A DNA stretch of 34,020 nucleotides. Origin: Colwellia sp. (GTDB lineage: Bacteria; Pseudomonadota; Gammaproteobacteria; Enterobacterales; Alteromonadaceae). A program made the translations under genes and the position numbers. Under the pieces are notes generated by a model that did not search any database, had not been told where the DNA came from, and saw nothing but the letters and a program-made list of their open reading frames with translations. The DNA lies in the NCBI GenBank assembly GCA_022969215.1, contig JALJPA010000023.1, positions 1 to 34,020 of the forward strand. The letters are read 5' to 3'. Every line of letters starts with the position of its first letter. Position 1 is the first letter of the stretch. Shown here piece by piece: positions 1 through 8,194 of this stretch.

Positions 1-2
1 CA

Positions 3-620
3 AAAGAAATGTTACCGCTAGGTTATTCAATTGATTATGCTGGTGAATCTCGTCAGTTACGCCAAGAGGGAAATACTTTAATTATGGTACTGGCGGTATC
101 ACTATTGATCGTATTTTTAGTACTAGCGATACAATTTAATAGCTTTAGAGACCCTTTAGTAGTGTTGCTCGGCTGTGTGCCATTAGCACTATCCGGTGCC
201 TTGTTAATCCCTTATATGGAATTAACCACCATTAACATTTATTCGCAAATAGGCTTAATTACCTTGATTGGCTTAATTGCTAAAAACGGTATTTTAATTG
301 TTGAATTTGCTAACCATGCCCAAGAGCTTGGCGCAAATAAACTGGACGCGGTAACTGAAGCAGCAACGACACGTTTACGTCCTATTTTAATGACCACTGC
401 AGCAACAATCTTGGGGCACTTTCCCTTGGTATTGGTTACTGGTGCAGGCGCAGAAGCGCGTAACAGTATTGGTATTGTTTTAGTGGCAGGTATGTTTATT
501 GGTACCATATTTACCTTGTTTATTCTACCTAGCTTTTATTTATTGCTGGCTGAAACAAGACATAAATTGGACGAGCACGAATTTGATGTATCACAAGCAG
601 CACTCGATAAAGTCTGTTAA
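3..620 (+). CDS. RND efflux transporter, C-terminal part (5' truncated by window edge)
   Basis: This is the last ~205 residues of an inner-membrane proton-driven RND pump of the AcrB/MexB (HAE-1) type, which exports drugs or other hydrophobic compounds through a periplasmic adaptor and an outer-membrane channel. The frame is open to the left edge, so the true start lies outside the window. Visible are the family's conserved transmembrane segments: a helix around LIMVLAVSLLIVFLVLAIQF, then a segment with GLIAKNGILIVEFAN, then the RLRPILMTTAATILG loop and two final helices ending in LPSFYLLLAE. These are hallmarks of the second half of RND pumps. The C-terminus is ordinary in length. It is followed by a strong bidirectional terminator, so it is the last gene of its transcript. 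Substrate cannot be told from this fragment. Confidence 0.93.
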   Translation, partial: KEMLPLGYSIDYAGESRQLRQEGNTLIMVLAVSLLIVFLVLAIQFNSFRDPLVVLLGCVPLALSGALLIPYMELTTINIYSQIGLITLIGLIAKNGILIVEFANHAQELGANKLDAVTEAATTRLRPILMTTAATILGHFPLVLVTGAGAEARNSIGIVLVAGMFIGTIFTLFILPSFYLLLAETRHKLDEHEFDVSQAALDKVC

Positions 621-675
621 ATATACATTACGTCTATCAGACCTTTAAACCTCGGTTAAGCTGATGTAACTCTAC

Positions 676-712
676 AAAAAGCCACAGTGTGCATAGCACT
701 TGTGGCTTTTTT
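676..712. terminator. Bidirectional rho-independent terminator
   Basis: An A-run plus GCCACA stem (676-686) pairs with TGTGGC plus a T-run (701-712). It lies between the convergent RND gene and the HDOD gene and has T-runs in both directions, so it can end both transcripts. Confidence 0.9.
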
Positions 713-815
713 ATTGCCTCATTAATAGTTTTTCTAGCTATTTAGTCATAGCCGTAAATATTTATCGATTGCCAGCGTATGGTCAGCGACTTTTCAGTCA
801 ATTCTGAAGGTTATA

Positions 816-1916
816 CTAGTTGCTAGCCCTTTCGATTAATAGCCGCTCAATATACAACTTCGCTTCGACACTATAGAGTAATTCTGTTGCCGTCTTACCT
901 ACCTCTTCTTGGCTTTTATTATTGAATTCAAACATCATCATCAGCTCACTAATAATGTTGGCTTCATAAACATAACAAGCCATAGGGTGCTTACTAAAAG
1001 CGGCCAACAACATAGCCGAATTAGTTATCTTCACTTGCACAGTAAGCGCTTCTAATATTGACTGAGGAAAGTACCAATGTTTAGCGATGTGGTAGGTTAA
1101 CTTTTTTGACTTCTGCTGCATTAATTCTTTAAAAGCATAAGAGTTAGGCTGGCAGTCTGGGTGTACATAGGCAAAGGCGTCCATCAATAATTGATAAATA
1201 ACCATATCACCCAAATTACAAATTAAGCCTATTAGGTAGCCTTGTGCTGCCGCTGATTTATAAACAGAGGCCTTTATTAATTCTTTACTGATAACACCAC
1301 AGGCAAGGCTATGTTGCCAAATTTTTCTGCCATATTGCTTAAAGTATATTTGTGATTGTGGGGTTAACTTACTAATAAAGCCATTGATTACCCCTTCAAT
1401 AAGGCCATTACTACCAAGCAACATAAAAGCGGATTTGAGATCGGTTATTGCTTTATTGCTGTGGTTATAAAATGAGGAGTTGGCCAATTCTATGACTTTT
1501 GCGGCTATTGAGGGTTCTTGCTGAATTAAATCAAGTAAAAGCGCAGTATCAAAATCATCATCACACAAATGAGCCATCACCTTATTAAGAGAAGCAGGTA
1601 AAACCGGCATGACATTAAGTATGCCATTAGGGTTTTGCAGCAAAACGGCAACCTTATCGGCAACATAACGTGATAGTTCATCATGCTGCACAGCTGCTGG
1701 CGATTGGCCAAATAAAAAATCATAGTAGCTTTGCTGGTGTGCCTCTTCAGCACTAACCAAGCTCAGCGGTTTTACTTGGTTAGCACTGTGCAACTTATCG
1801 ATTGCTTGTTGCTGCAGTGCTTCAGCAGATATCTTATCTTCTTCAAAATAAAAATAATTGGGTTGCTGTTCAGCATCACTACGGGGGAATAATAGCTTTA
1901 CCACCTCTTTAAACAT
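816..1916 (-). CDS. HDOD domain protein
   Basis: This 366-residue soluble protein has a central HDOD domain, a degenerate HD-type helical fold lacking phosphohydrolase metal ligands that is common in proteobacterial signalling proteins. The domain spans about residues 100-300, visible from the NVMPVLPASLNKVM opening, the LLDLIQQEPSIAAKVIELANSSFY segment and the AFMLLGSNGLIEGVI helix, which match the family pattern (LPxLP, DPxLxxKLLxxANSxxF, AIxxLG). There is no EAL, GGDEF or REC partner domain in the same chain. The N-terminal ~90 residues are unassigned. It stands alone, divergent from the hydrolase gene at 2255. Its exact target is unknown; the family is linked to motility, biofilm and c-di-GMP control. 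Confidence 0.85.
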   Translation of the reverse strand: MFKEVVKLLFPRSDAEQQPNYFYFEEDKISAEALQQQAIDKLHSANQVKPLSLVSAEEAHQQSYYDFLFGQSPAAVQHDELSRYVADKVAVLLQNPNGILNVMPVLPASLNKVMAHLCDDDFDTALLLDLIQQEPSIAAKVIELANSSFYNHSNKAITDLKSAFMLLGSNGLIEGVINGFISKLTPQSQIYFKQYGRKIWQHSLACGVISKELIKASVYKSAAAQGYLIGLICNLGDMVIYQLLMDAFAYVHPDCQPNSYAFKELMQQKSKKLTYHIAKHWYFPQSILEALTVQVKITNSAMLLAAFSKHPMACYVYEANIISELMMMFEFNNKSQEEVGKTATELLYSVEAKLYIERLLIERASN

Positions 1917-2254
1917 ATGATACTTGAGTCCTATTAAGTTCGCAGCGCGCGTTTAATCGCTAGGTTCTACTATAGTTTGCCAATACAATCTCTAAAGTCA
2001 CTATTCCACAACAGTTTTATCTATATCCATGATATAAATTAAGAATAGCCCAAAGCCAGAAAAAGCATTGGCGCAATGAATAAATCACATCAAGATAGCA
2101 CTTATGCAAAAGCACATAGATAAAAAACAGCTAAAAAAATCTCAAGCAATGGCTTGAGCTTTTATCGACTTCCTATTGAAAAAATAGTGCATCATTAGGC
2201 AGTTTATTTTAATGTACTGTAAGCAACCAAAACATACTTAATGGCTATTTCATT
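1917..2254. other. Divergent intergenic region with a hairpin
   Basis: This is 338 bases between two divergent genes with no convincing ORF. It contains a TATAAA element (2033-2038), a short CATTG/CAATG hairpin near 2067-2079, and a 7-bp hairpin CTCAAGC/GCTTGAG (2141-2158) flanked by an A-run on the left and CTTTTA on the right. These could be the parts of a small RNA ending near 2164, or simply regulatory sequence for the flanking genes. No good -35 element was found. Confidence 0.4.
2141..2164. terminator. Possible weak terminator inside divergent region
   Basis: A perfect 7-bp stem (CTCAAGC/GCTTGAG, loop AATG) is followed by CTTTTA on the plus strand and by an A-run, read as a T-run on the minus strand, on the other side. 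A terminator here is unexpected because both flanking genes point away from it, so it would have to end a short transcript of its own. Confidence 0.35.
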
Positions 2255-3013
2255 ATGAAACTACATCACCTTGACGGTCATATTCAAACAATTTTGCTGG
2301 CAGAGTATCCAGATAAGCTGTTACTGCTTGATGGTTGCTGTCGTTCAGACATCCCTCTGTTAAAGCACTTTATCACTCAGACCTTACGGCGCCCTTTTGA
2401 TGATTTAACTTTGATTGTGGTAACTCATATGCACCCTGACCATGCTGGTGCAGCTAATAAGTTACGGAAAATAACTGGCTGTAAAATTGCCACGGCCAAT
2501 GTTGCTGGCCAGTGGTATTCAGGTATAGAGGGTCGGCTTATGCACCTTACCGACATATTGTTAGCTAAATGGGTTGCTAAACGCATGAAAAAACCCAGCA
2601 AGAATACTTGGTATTCAAGCCAATTAATAGCAGACTATAAACTCAATGATGGTGAGCCGTTACCGGGCTTTTCAGACTGGGTTGCCTTAGCCACACAAGG
2701 GCATACTGATAGAGATTTATCTTTACATCACCTAGCCAGTAATAAGGTTTATGTTGCCGACTTGATGGTTAAGGTAAAAAATAAATTTATTCCACCCTTC
2801 CCTATTTTTTACCCTAATCGTTATCGAGCTTCACTGCACAAAATAATCGCGTTAAAGGCCGACAGTATTATCCTTGCTCATGGTGGAGAAGTAAGGCTAT
2901 CAGAGCATGATTTCCAACATATATTGGCGCTAGCACCTAAAATACCCAGAACCCATTGGCGCTCTGTTAAGACAAAACTAAAGAATTCCATCAAGTTGAT
3001 GCCATCTAAGTAA
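2255..3013 (+). CDS. Metallo-beta-lactamase-fold hydrolase
   Basis: This 252-residue cytoplasmic hydrolase (no signal peptide) belongs to the metallo-beta-lactamase superfamily, which binds two metal ions to hydrolyse esters, lactones or thioesters. The HxHxDH metal motif is present as THMHPDH at about residues 66-72. The further ligands are the His of QGHTDRD (~150), the Asp of VYVADLM (~169) and the His of ILAHGGE (~210), so the active site looks complete. The architecture resembles the glyoxalase II and lactonase branches rather than antibiotic-resistance enzymes. The substrate cannot be named. The ribosome site is weak. It is followed after 131 bases by the small HsmA-type gene on the same strand. 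Confidence 0.85.
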   Translation: MKLHHLDGHIQTILLAEYPDKLLLLDGCCRSDIPLLKHFITQTLRRPFDDLTLIVVTHMHPDHAGAANKLRKITGCKIATANVAGQWYSGIEGRLMHLTDILLAKWVAKRMKKPSKNTWYSSQLIADYKLNDGEPLPGFSDWVALATQGHTDRDLSLHHLASNKVYVADLMVKVKNKFIPPFPIFYPNRYRASLHKIIALKADSIILAHGGEVRLSEHDFQHILALAPKIPRTHWRSVKTKLKNSIKLMPSK

Positions 3014-3144
3014 CAGCAAAGACGAGTCGCCACTAGCGGTGTTTGGCTGATGACTATATTGACTCACCTCAACAACTCACTAATGCAATTAATTATCAAT
3101 TAGATTAAAATCTACGCCTTTAAAGTTCTCTAAAGGATAAAACT

Positions 3145-3528
3145 GTGACACCATTAATTTTAACCGGGGCTATTTTTTTCACCCTCGCCCTGATCTTTTA
3201 TTCTATTGGTATCTGGAATGACTATTGCCATAAAAAATTAAAGAAGTGGCATTTAACCATGTTTGGCTTGGGTGTTATTACCGATACTATTGGCACACTT
3301 TGCATGTACCTTCATGTCGGTCACCTTATTTTTACCGCGCATTCTATTTCCGGATTTTTAGGTCTGTTCTTGATGATTTTCCACTTTTGTTGGGCATTCA
3401 TAGCAATTCGGAATAATGATATTGAGCTACAAAAAACTTTCCATCGTTTTAGCATTCTTGTTTGGGCTTTCTGGATGATTTCATATATCTCTGGCTTATA
3501 CCTTGGCATTAGCGGCTTAACTAATTAG
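3145..3528 (+). CDS. HsmA-family small membrane protein (TIGR03987 type)
   Basis: This 127-residue integral membrane protein has about four transmembrane helices: residues ~3-23, ~40-58, ~67-92 and ~102-124. The pattern of WHLTMFGLGVITDTIGT, then a short H-S-I-S-G-F-L-G stretch, then FHRFSILVWAFWMISYISG matches the HsmA/TIGR03987 family, which has no established biochemical function. The start is a GTG codon, supported by an AAGGAT ribosome site six bases upstream. No in-frame ATG gives a better start without losing the first helix. Confidence 0.8.
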   Translation: MTPLILTGAIFFTLALIFYSIGIWNDYCHKKLKKWHLTMFGLGVITDTIGTLCMYLHVGHLIFTAHSISGFLGLFLMIFHFCWAFIAIRNNDIELQKTFHRFSILVWAFWMISYISGLYLGISGLTN

Positions 3529-3745
3529 CCGATTCATTAGTAATGAAATAGTAAAAACTCAGTTCCTAACTAGGCACAACACCCTAAGCGGATTTTTAAG
3601 CATTATATCTGCAAACCTGTCAGTAATATTTAAAGGGAGCTTTCGAAAGTAACAGCGGATTCGGTAGGTAAGCACTCTGGTAACTAGCTTGCCGAACTCA
3701 ACGTTATAGTTTTAGAAATAAACCGCAAGAATAAAAATTCTCTAT

Positions 3746-3751
3746 TATACT
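3746..3751 (+). promoter_or_regulatory. Possible -10 element for the signalling operon
   Basis: TATACT (five of six bases of the sigma-70 -10 consensus) lies 31 bases before the histidine kinase start. No good -35 hexamer was seen at 16-18 bases upstream, so an activator may be needed. Confidence 0.35.
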
Positions 3752-3782
3752 CAAGCGATTAATCTATAAAAATTACATAATC

Positions 3783-5456
3783 ATGATTAATTTCTTTTAT
3801 ATTAAGGAAGAGTACCGATTACCACCGTCTATAGTCATTGCTGTAGTTGTTATTTGTGTAGTGCCTTTTATTTTACAATTACTTGGTGGCGATTTTGGCA
3901 ATGCCCTTCATGTAACAACAAATCAGGCATCAGTAACTTCGCCGATTACCGCCGATGATATGTTTTATCGCTTATCCGGCGGTTTTACCCATGCACTACT
4001 TGAGTGGACTGCATTTAGCGCTGCTATCTTCGTGGTATTATTGGCTTTTTGTCATTATTCCATCACCCATGATATTACCACCCCTGTTATAGGCGTCGCC
4101 TTGTTTTGCGCAGGGTGTATGGATGCTTTTCACACTCTAGCAGCTACTCGATTAATAAGTGCTGTCGCAGAAAATACTGATTTAATCCCCTTTACTTGGG
4201 CATTATCACGGGTTTTTAATGCTGTAATCATGATTGCTGGCGTAGGGATTTTTTTATCGGGGCGAAAAATAAATCCAGAAAATGGTATGAAATTCATTAT
4301 TCTTATCAGCTTGGTTTTTGCATTGATAGGTTACTTGCTGATCTACTTTGCCGCAACAAGTCATGACCTACCTCAAACTCAGTTCCCCGACTCTATTATT
4401 CGTCGCCCCTATGACATTATTCCTTTGGTACTGTTTCTATTTGCCGGCTTAGTTATTTATCCACTGTTCGCCAAACGTTATCCCAGCATTTTTGCTTCCG
4501 CTCTCTTATTGAGCGCATTGCCCGAAATCGCAGTGGAATTACATATGGCCTTTGGCTCACAACGATTATTTGATAGTGATTTTAATATTGCTCATTTTTT
4601 AAAAATTATTGCTTATGTAATCCCTCTAGTTGGTCTAGTCTTAGATTATGTACAAACCTATAAAAATCAAATAATGCACCATGAAGAATTACAACTTGCC
4701 CATGAAAATTTAAACATTAAAGCAGTCGAATTAAATCGCACCAATAACCGTTTAACACAATCAAATGCTGAATTAGAAAAATTTGCTTATATTGCCTCCC
4801 ATGATTTACAAGAGCCACTTCGTAAGATTCAAGCCTTTGGTGATAGGTTACACAAGCGAGTGGAAATTCTTTCAGATGAAAAAGCCATTGATTATATTGA
4901 CCGAATGCAAAACTCTGCCACTAGGATGCGTAGTTTGATTGATGATTTATTGAAATTTTCTCGAGTTGGCAGTGAAGATTATGTACTTAAAGACATCGCG
5001 CTTGCTGACGTTTTATCGAGTGTACTTGACGATTTACACATCAGCATTAATGAAAAATCGGCTCAGATTAACATAGCAGAATTACCTAGAATCATGGGTG
5101 AGAGCAGTAAACTTTATCAGGTGTTTTTAAATTTATTATCCAACGCACTGAAATTTTCCAAGGCCGATCAAGCACCTATTATTACCATTAACAGTCAGCG
5201 AGTATTAATCAAAAAAATACCCTATTGGAAAATTAAAATACAAGATAATGGTATTGGCTTTGAACAAGAATACGCAGATAAAATATTTGAAGTATTTCAA
5301 CGTTTGCACGGTCGTAGCCAATACCAAGGTACAGGCATAGGTTTAGCGATATGTAAAAAGATTGTCGAAAAGCATAATGGCATGATACACGTTGAATCTG
5401 AATTAGATAAAGGCGCATGTTTTATCTTATTATTGGAAGTAAAAGACCAAGAGTAA
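3783..5456 (+). CDS. Sensor histidine kinase with membrane sensor (MASE3-like) and bacteriophytochrome-type kinase core
   Basis: This 557-residue membrane histidine kinase has its first ~290 residues as a multi-helix membrane domain. A first helix (~18-36) is followed by a ~35-residue loop and then about six more helices. The stretches HALLEWTAF and CAGCMDAFHTLAATRL resemble MASE3-type sensor domains, but that assignment is tentative. A coiled coil (~295-330) leads into a DHp helix with YIASHDLQEPLRKI; the phospho-acceptor is His340. The catalytic domain has an N-box (NLLSNALKF), G1 (DNGIGF), F-box (FEVFQRLH) and G2 (GTGIGLAI), all intact. The DLQEPLRKI signature is typical of kinases paired with Rcp1-like regulators, and exactly such a regulator follows 22 bases downstream. 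Ligand or stimulus is unknown. Confidence 0.87.
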   Translation: MINFFYIKEEYRLPPSIVIAVVVICVVPFILQLLGGDFGNALHVTTNQASVTSPITADDMFYRLSGGFTHALLEWTAFSAAIFVVLLAFCHYSITHDITTPVIGVALFCAGCMDAFHTLAATRLISAVAENTDLIPFTWALSRVFNAVIMIAGVGIFLSGRKINPENGMKFIILISLVFALIGYLLIYFAATSHDLPQTQFPDSIIRRPYDIIPLVLFLFAGLVIYPLFAKRYPSIFASALLLSALPEIAVELHMAFGSQRLFDSDFNIAHFLKIIAYVIPLVGLVLDYVQTYKNQIMHHEELQLAHENLNIKAVELNRTNNRLTQSNAELEKFAYIASHDLQEPLRKIQAFGDRLHKRVEILSDEKAIDYIDRMQNSATRMRSLIDDLLKFSRVGSEDYVLKDIALADVLSSVLDDLHISINEKSAQINIAELPRIMGESSKLYQVFLNLLSNALKFSKADQAPIITINSQRVLIKKIPYWKIKIQDNGIGFEQEYADKIFEVFQRLHGRSQYQGTGIGLAICKKIVEKHNGMIHVESELDKGACFILLLEVKDQE

Positions 5457-5478
5457 TAGTCACAATTGAGGAAATAAT

Positions 5479-5928
5479 ATGAGTGAGAGTTTAACCCCAA
5501 TAACAATACATATGTGTGATGATGATCCCGATGATCAATTATTAGTGAGTGATGCTCTAGAGGAAGCCCGCTTAGGTAATCCAATAGACTTCACTAACAA
5601 TGGTAAAGAGCTATTACAGTATTTAAACCGAGAAGGGGCTTTTGCCCATTTAATTGATCAGCCCCTGCCAGGCTTAATCCTGCTTGATTTAAATATGCCC
5701 GTCATGGATGGCAGGGAAGTATTAAATAAGATAAAGCAAAACGAGAAATTTCGCTCTATTCCTATAATCGTGCTTACGACCTCGAAAGCGGAAGCAGATA
5801 TTGCCCGAACCTATGAGATGGGGGTCAACTCTTTTATTATAAAACCTGTTTCATTTGATAGTTTAGTCGAAATGGTTCGCTCGGTTTCAGACTATTGGTT
5901 TCACCTAGTATCCTTACCCAAGAAATAG
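5479..5928 (+). CDS. Rcp1-like single-domain response regulator
   Basis: This 149-residue stand-alone receiver domain has no output domain. The acidic pocket is CDDDPDD (residues 13-19), the phospho-acceptor is Asp70 in LILLDLNMPVMDG, the conserved Thr is in VLTTSK and the Lys is in FIIKPVSF. The NREGAF insertion and the overall layout match the Rcp1 class that serves phytochrome-type kinases. A good ribosome site (GAGGAA) precedes the ATG. Placed between the kinase and the GGDEF-EAL protein in one operon, it probably acts as a phosphate shuttle or sink, or acts through protein contacts. Confidence 0.9.
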   Translation: MSESLTPITIHMCDDDPDDQLLVSDALEEARLGNPIDFTNNGKELLQYLNREGAFAHLIDQPLPGLILLDLNMPVMDGREVLNKIKQNEKFRSIPIIVLTTSKAEADIARTYEMGVNSFIIKPVSFDSLVEMVRSVSDYWFHLVSLPKK

Positions 5929-5950
5929 TGGATATAAATAATGAGGGACC

Positions 5951-7618
5951 ATGAATAATTATTCTAGATTAAAAATCTTAATTGTTGAAGACGATGAAGA
6001 TGATTACATCTTATTAAGAGAGCTGCTTATTGAGGCGATTGGCGAGGTCGATACTATCTGTTGGGCTGAAGATTTTAAATCTGCTCAAGTTAAAATTTCC
6101 AATGAAAATTTTGATTTTTATTTCCTAGACAATCGTTTAGGGGCTGAATTGGGCTTGGACTTAATTGCCGAAATAAAACAACATTATGAAACTGCTCCGC
6201 CAATTATTATGTTATCTGGCATAGATGATTATCAAACCGATCTCGATGCCATGGAAAAAGGCGCCGATGATTATTTAGTAAAAAGTGAATTAACCCCTCA
6301 TTTACTCGAAAGGACATTTCGTTACTCTTTAAAAAGTAAAGGTTTTGAAGCTAAGCTGGCAAAACTGGCTCATTACGATGGTTTGACTGGCTTGTACAAT
6401 CGCAGCCTTTTTAATGAACTGCTTATTAAAGCGACGCAACAAAGTAAACGTTCAGGGAAACAGTTTGCTTTGGTAACCCTCGATTTAGACAATTTTAAAT
6501 TCATCAACGATAACTACGGCCACCCTGCGGGCGACCAGTTATTAACTAAAATAGCCAGGAGATTAAAGCATGTCACTCGCAGCTCTGATATCGTGGCAAG
6601 ATTAGGCGGTGATGAGTTTTCATTATTGTTAAAGGATGTAAAAAACGACTCTGATTTTGTCACTTTAGTTGAGAATATCATGGCCATTTTTCAAAAGCCT
6701 ATTCAAATTAGTAGTAAATCTGTGGCGGTATCCTCCAGTATTGGCATAGCCATTTACCCCACTGATACCCATATAGCCAGTGAACTTATCGACTATAGCG
6801 ACAGAGCCATGTATCAGGCCAAATCTAATGGTCGTAATAGCTATAGCTTTTATAACCAAGAACTACATCAAAAAGCGATTATTAAACATCAATTGGAATT
6901 AGAGCTTTATAGTGCCATCGAAAACAACAAGTTACTCTTGTATTTTCAACCGATAGTATCGTTAATTAATGATGAAATTGTTTCGTATGAGGCGTTACTG
7001 AGATGGCCTGATGGTGAAAATGGTTTTCATAACACTGAGGAGTTTATTGAGGTTGCCGAAGAAAGTCATTTAATCCTAAAAATAGGTGATTGGGTCTTTC
7101 AACACGCTTGTTTAAAGTTAGAGAGCTGGCATGCTCAAGGAATCACTGATCGACATATTTCTATCAATGCCTCAGCCAATCAATTTAATTCCGATGACTT
7201 TACTGAGCTGGTAAAGAAATACATACAAAAAGTACCTTACTTGGCAAATAAACTAACCATTGAATTAACCGAACGTAAACCATTAGATATTACCGAGAAG
7301 ACAATAAATAGGTTGCAGGTATTATCTAATTTAGGTTTTAAGTTTTCAGTTGATGATTTTGGTATAGGGCATTCATCTATTTCATATTTGCGCGCATTCC
7401 CGATGAATTCTATCAAAATAGATAAATCTATTGTACAAAATATAATAAATTCGAAGGAAGATTTGGCGCTTTGTACCGCCATCATAGCATTAGGTAAAGC
7501 GTTAAGTTTAAGCGTCATTGCTGAAGGAGTAGAAACTAAAGAAATAGCCAACATACTTAAATCCTTAGCTTGTCCCTATGCTCAAGGTTACTTATATTCC
7601 AAACCTATTCCATTATAA
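5951..7618 (+). CDS. REC-GGDEF-EAL cyclic-di-GMP response regulator
   Basis: This 555-residue cytoplasmic protein makes and/or degrades c-di-GMP under phosphorylation control. It has an N-terminal receiver domain (residues ~7-125; phospho-acceptor Asp60, Lys in DYLVKSEL). Next comes a diguanylate cyclase domain (~140-300) with DGLTGLYNR, an RSSD inhibitory site five residues before an intact GGDEF. The phosphodiesterase domain (~320-555) has EALLRW, NASANQF, ELTER, VDDFGIGHSS, KIDKSIV and AEGVET. All catalytic positions expected of an active EAL are present, although DDFGTGYS reads DDFGIGHS. It starts 23 bases after the Rcp1-like gene with a GAGGGA ribosome site, so it is the output of the same phosphorelay. 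Confidence 0.93.
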   Translation: MNNYSRLKILIVEDDEDDYILLRELLIEAIGEVDTICWAEDFKSAQVKISNENFDFYFLDNRLGAELGLDLIAEIKQHYETAPPIIMLSGIDDYQTDLDAMEKGADDYLVKSELTPHLLERTFRYSLKSKGFEAKLAKLAHYDGLTGLYNRSLFNELLIKATQQSKRSGKQFALVTLDLDNFKFINDNYGHPAGDQLLTKIARRLKHVTRSSDIVARLGGDEFSLLLKDVKNDSDFVTLVENIMAIFQKPIQISSKSVAVSSSIGIAIYPTDTHIASELIDYSDRAMYQAKSNGRNSYSFYNQELHQKAIIKHQLELELYSAIENNKLLLYFQPIVSLINDEIVSYEALLRWPDGENGFHNTEEFIEVAEESHLILKIGDWVFQHACLKLESWHAQGITDRHISINASANQFNSDDFTELVKKYIQKVPYLANKLTIELTERKPLDITEKTINRLQVLSNLGFKFSVDDFGIGHSSISYLRAFPMNSIKIDKSIVQNIINSKEDLALCTAIIALGKALSLSVIAEGVETKEIANILKSLACPYAQGYLYSKPIPL

Positions 7619-7725
7619 CAAAGTAAAACTTCACCCATTGAAACCAGTGTTTCACTTCAATTAAAGGGAATATCATTTACATCCCTATATTTTCGCTAAC
7701 AGCTAATGTAAAAATTCCCATGAAA

Positions 7726-7753
7726 TTGAATTAAAATTGAAAACTGCTATACC
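7726..7753 (+). promoter_or_regulatory. Possible sigma-70 promoter of the small orphan gene
   Basis: TTGAAT (7726-7731) and TATACC (7748-7753) are spaced by 16 bases, 39 bases before the start codon at 7792. The match is moderate. The overlapping TTGAAA at 7737 is an alternative -35. Confidence 0.3.
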
Positions 7754-7791
7754 TTAAATACATATTGTCGTGTTACAAGGACGCATAATCT

Positions 7792-8073
7792 ATGTCTTCC
7801 GTTATTAAGAACACCAAGCATTTAACAAGTGAGAATGAAGTGACTTTAGAGGATCGCAGGCACGAATGTCCTAGTGCACATGCATTATGGTCGAAACTTA
7901 GTGTTGCCCAGCAAGCGTCAGTAAGTTCAATGCATAATTATGGCTATGAACTTAGTTTTATTCGCAACGAAGCTGAAGAAATGCTTGTCGTCATGCTACT
8001 TAATGAAGCTAGTGTTGTTATTGATGATGAAGGAACTATTGATACTCAAGTTAGTATTGATATCCGAAAATAG
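7792..8073 (+). CDS. Hypothetical small protein
   Basis: This 93-residue acidic soluble protein is not recognised. It has no signal peptide, membrane segment or metal motif. The middle reads HALWSKLSVAQQASVSSMHNYGYELSFIRN, followed by a hydrophobic strand (MLVVMLLNEASVVIDDEGTI). The layout suggests a small helix-plus-strand fold. It is preceded by an AAGGA ribosome site and a plausible promoter, and it sits alone between the c-di-GMP operon and a long non-coding region. It is probably real, because frame, ribosome site and composition fit the neighbours, but its function is unknown. Confidence 0.65.
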   Translation: MSSVIKNTKHLTSENEVTLEDRRHECPSAHALWSKLSVAQQASVSSMHNYGYELSFIRNEAEEMLVVMLLNEASVVIDDEGTIDTQVSIDIRK

Positions 8074-8147
8074 CTTTAGTCACTAAGTTCAATATTGCTG
8101 CGTTGATATAATTATCACAGCACAATAATGGGGTAAACGCCCCAATA

Positions 8148-8161
8148 ATGATCTAGATCAA
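8148..8161. promoter_or_regulatory. FNR/CRP-family binding site (FNR-like)
   Basis: ATGATCTAGATCAA matches the FNR consensus TTGAT-N4-ATCAA at nine of ten specified bases and contains a perfect 12-base palindrome (8149-8160). Its centre is about 40 bases upstream of the start expected from the TATAAA element at 8181, which is the class II activator position. Confidence 0.55.
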
Positions 8162-8180
8162 AAAAATAGAGCTAATACTT

Positions 8181-8186
8181 TATAAA
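8181..8186 (+). promoter_or_regulatory. -10 element of the putative small RNA
   Basis: TATAAA lies 20 bases after the FNR-like site. Transcription would begin near 8193-8196, directly before the first hairpin. Confidence 0.45.
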
Positions 8187-8194
8187 TAGCTTTA

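Noticed and set aside
239-508. Minus-strand open frame of 89 codons
   Set aside because: It lies wholly within the RND pump gene in the opposite strand; composition is that of a shadow frame. Similar antisense frames inside the other large genes were dropped for the same reason.
8129-8144. TGGGG/CCCCA hairpin as terminator of the small orphan gene
   Set aside because: No T-run follows; stem is only five pairs.
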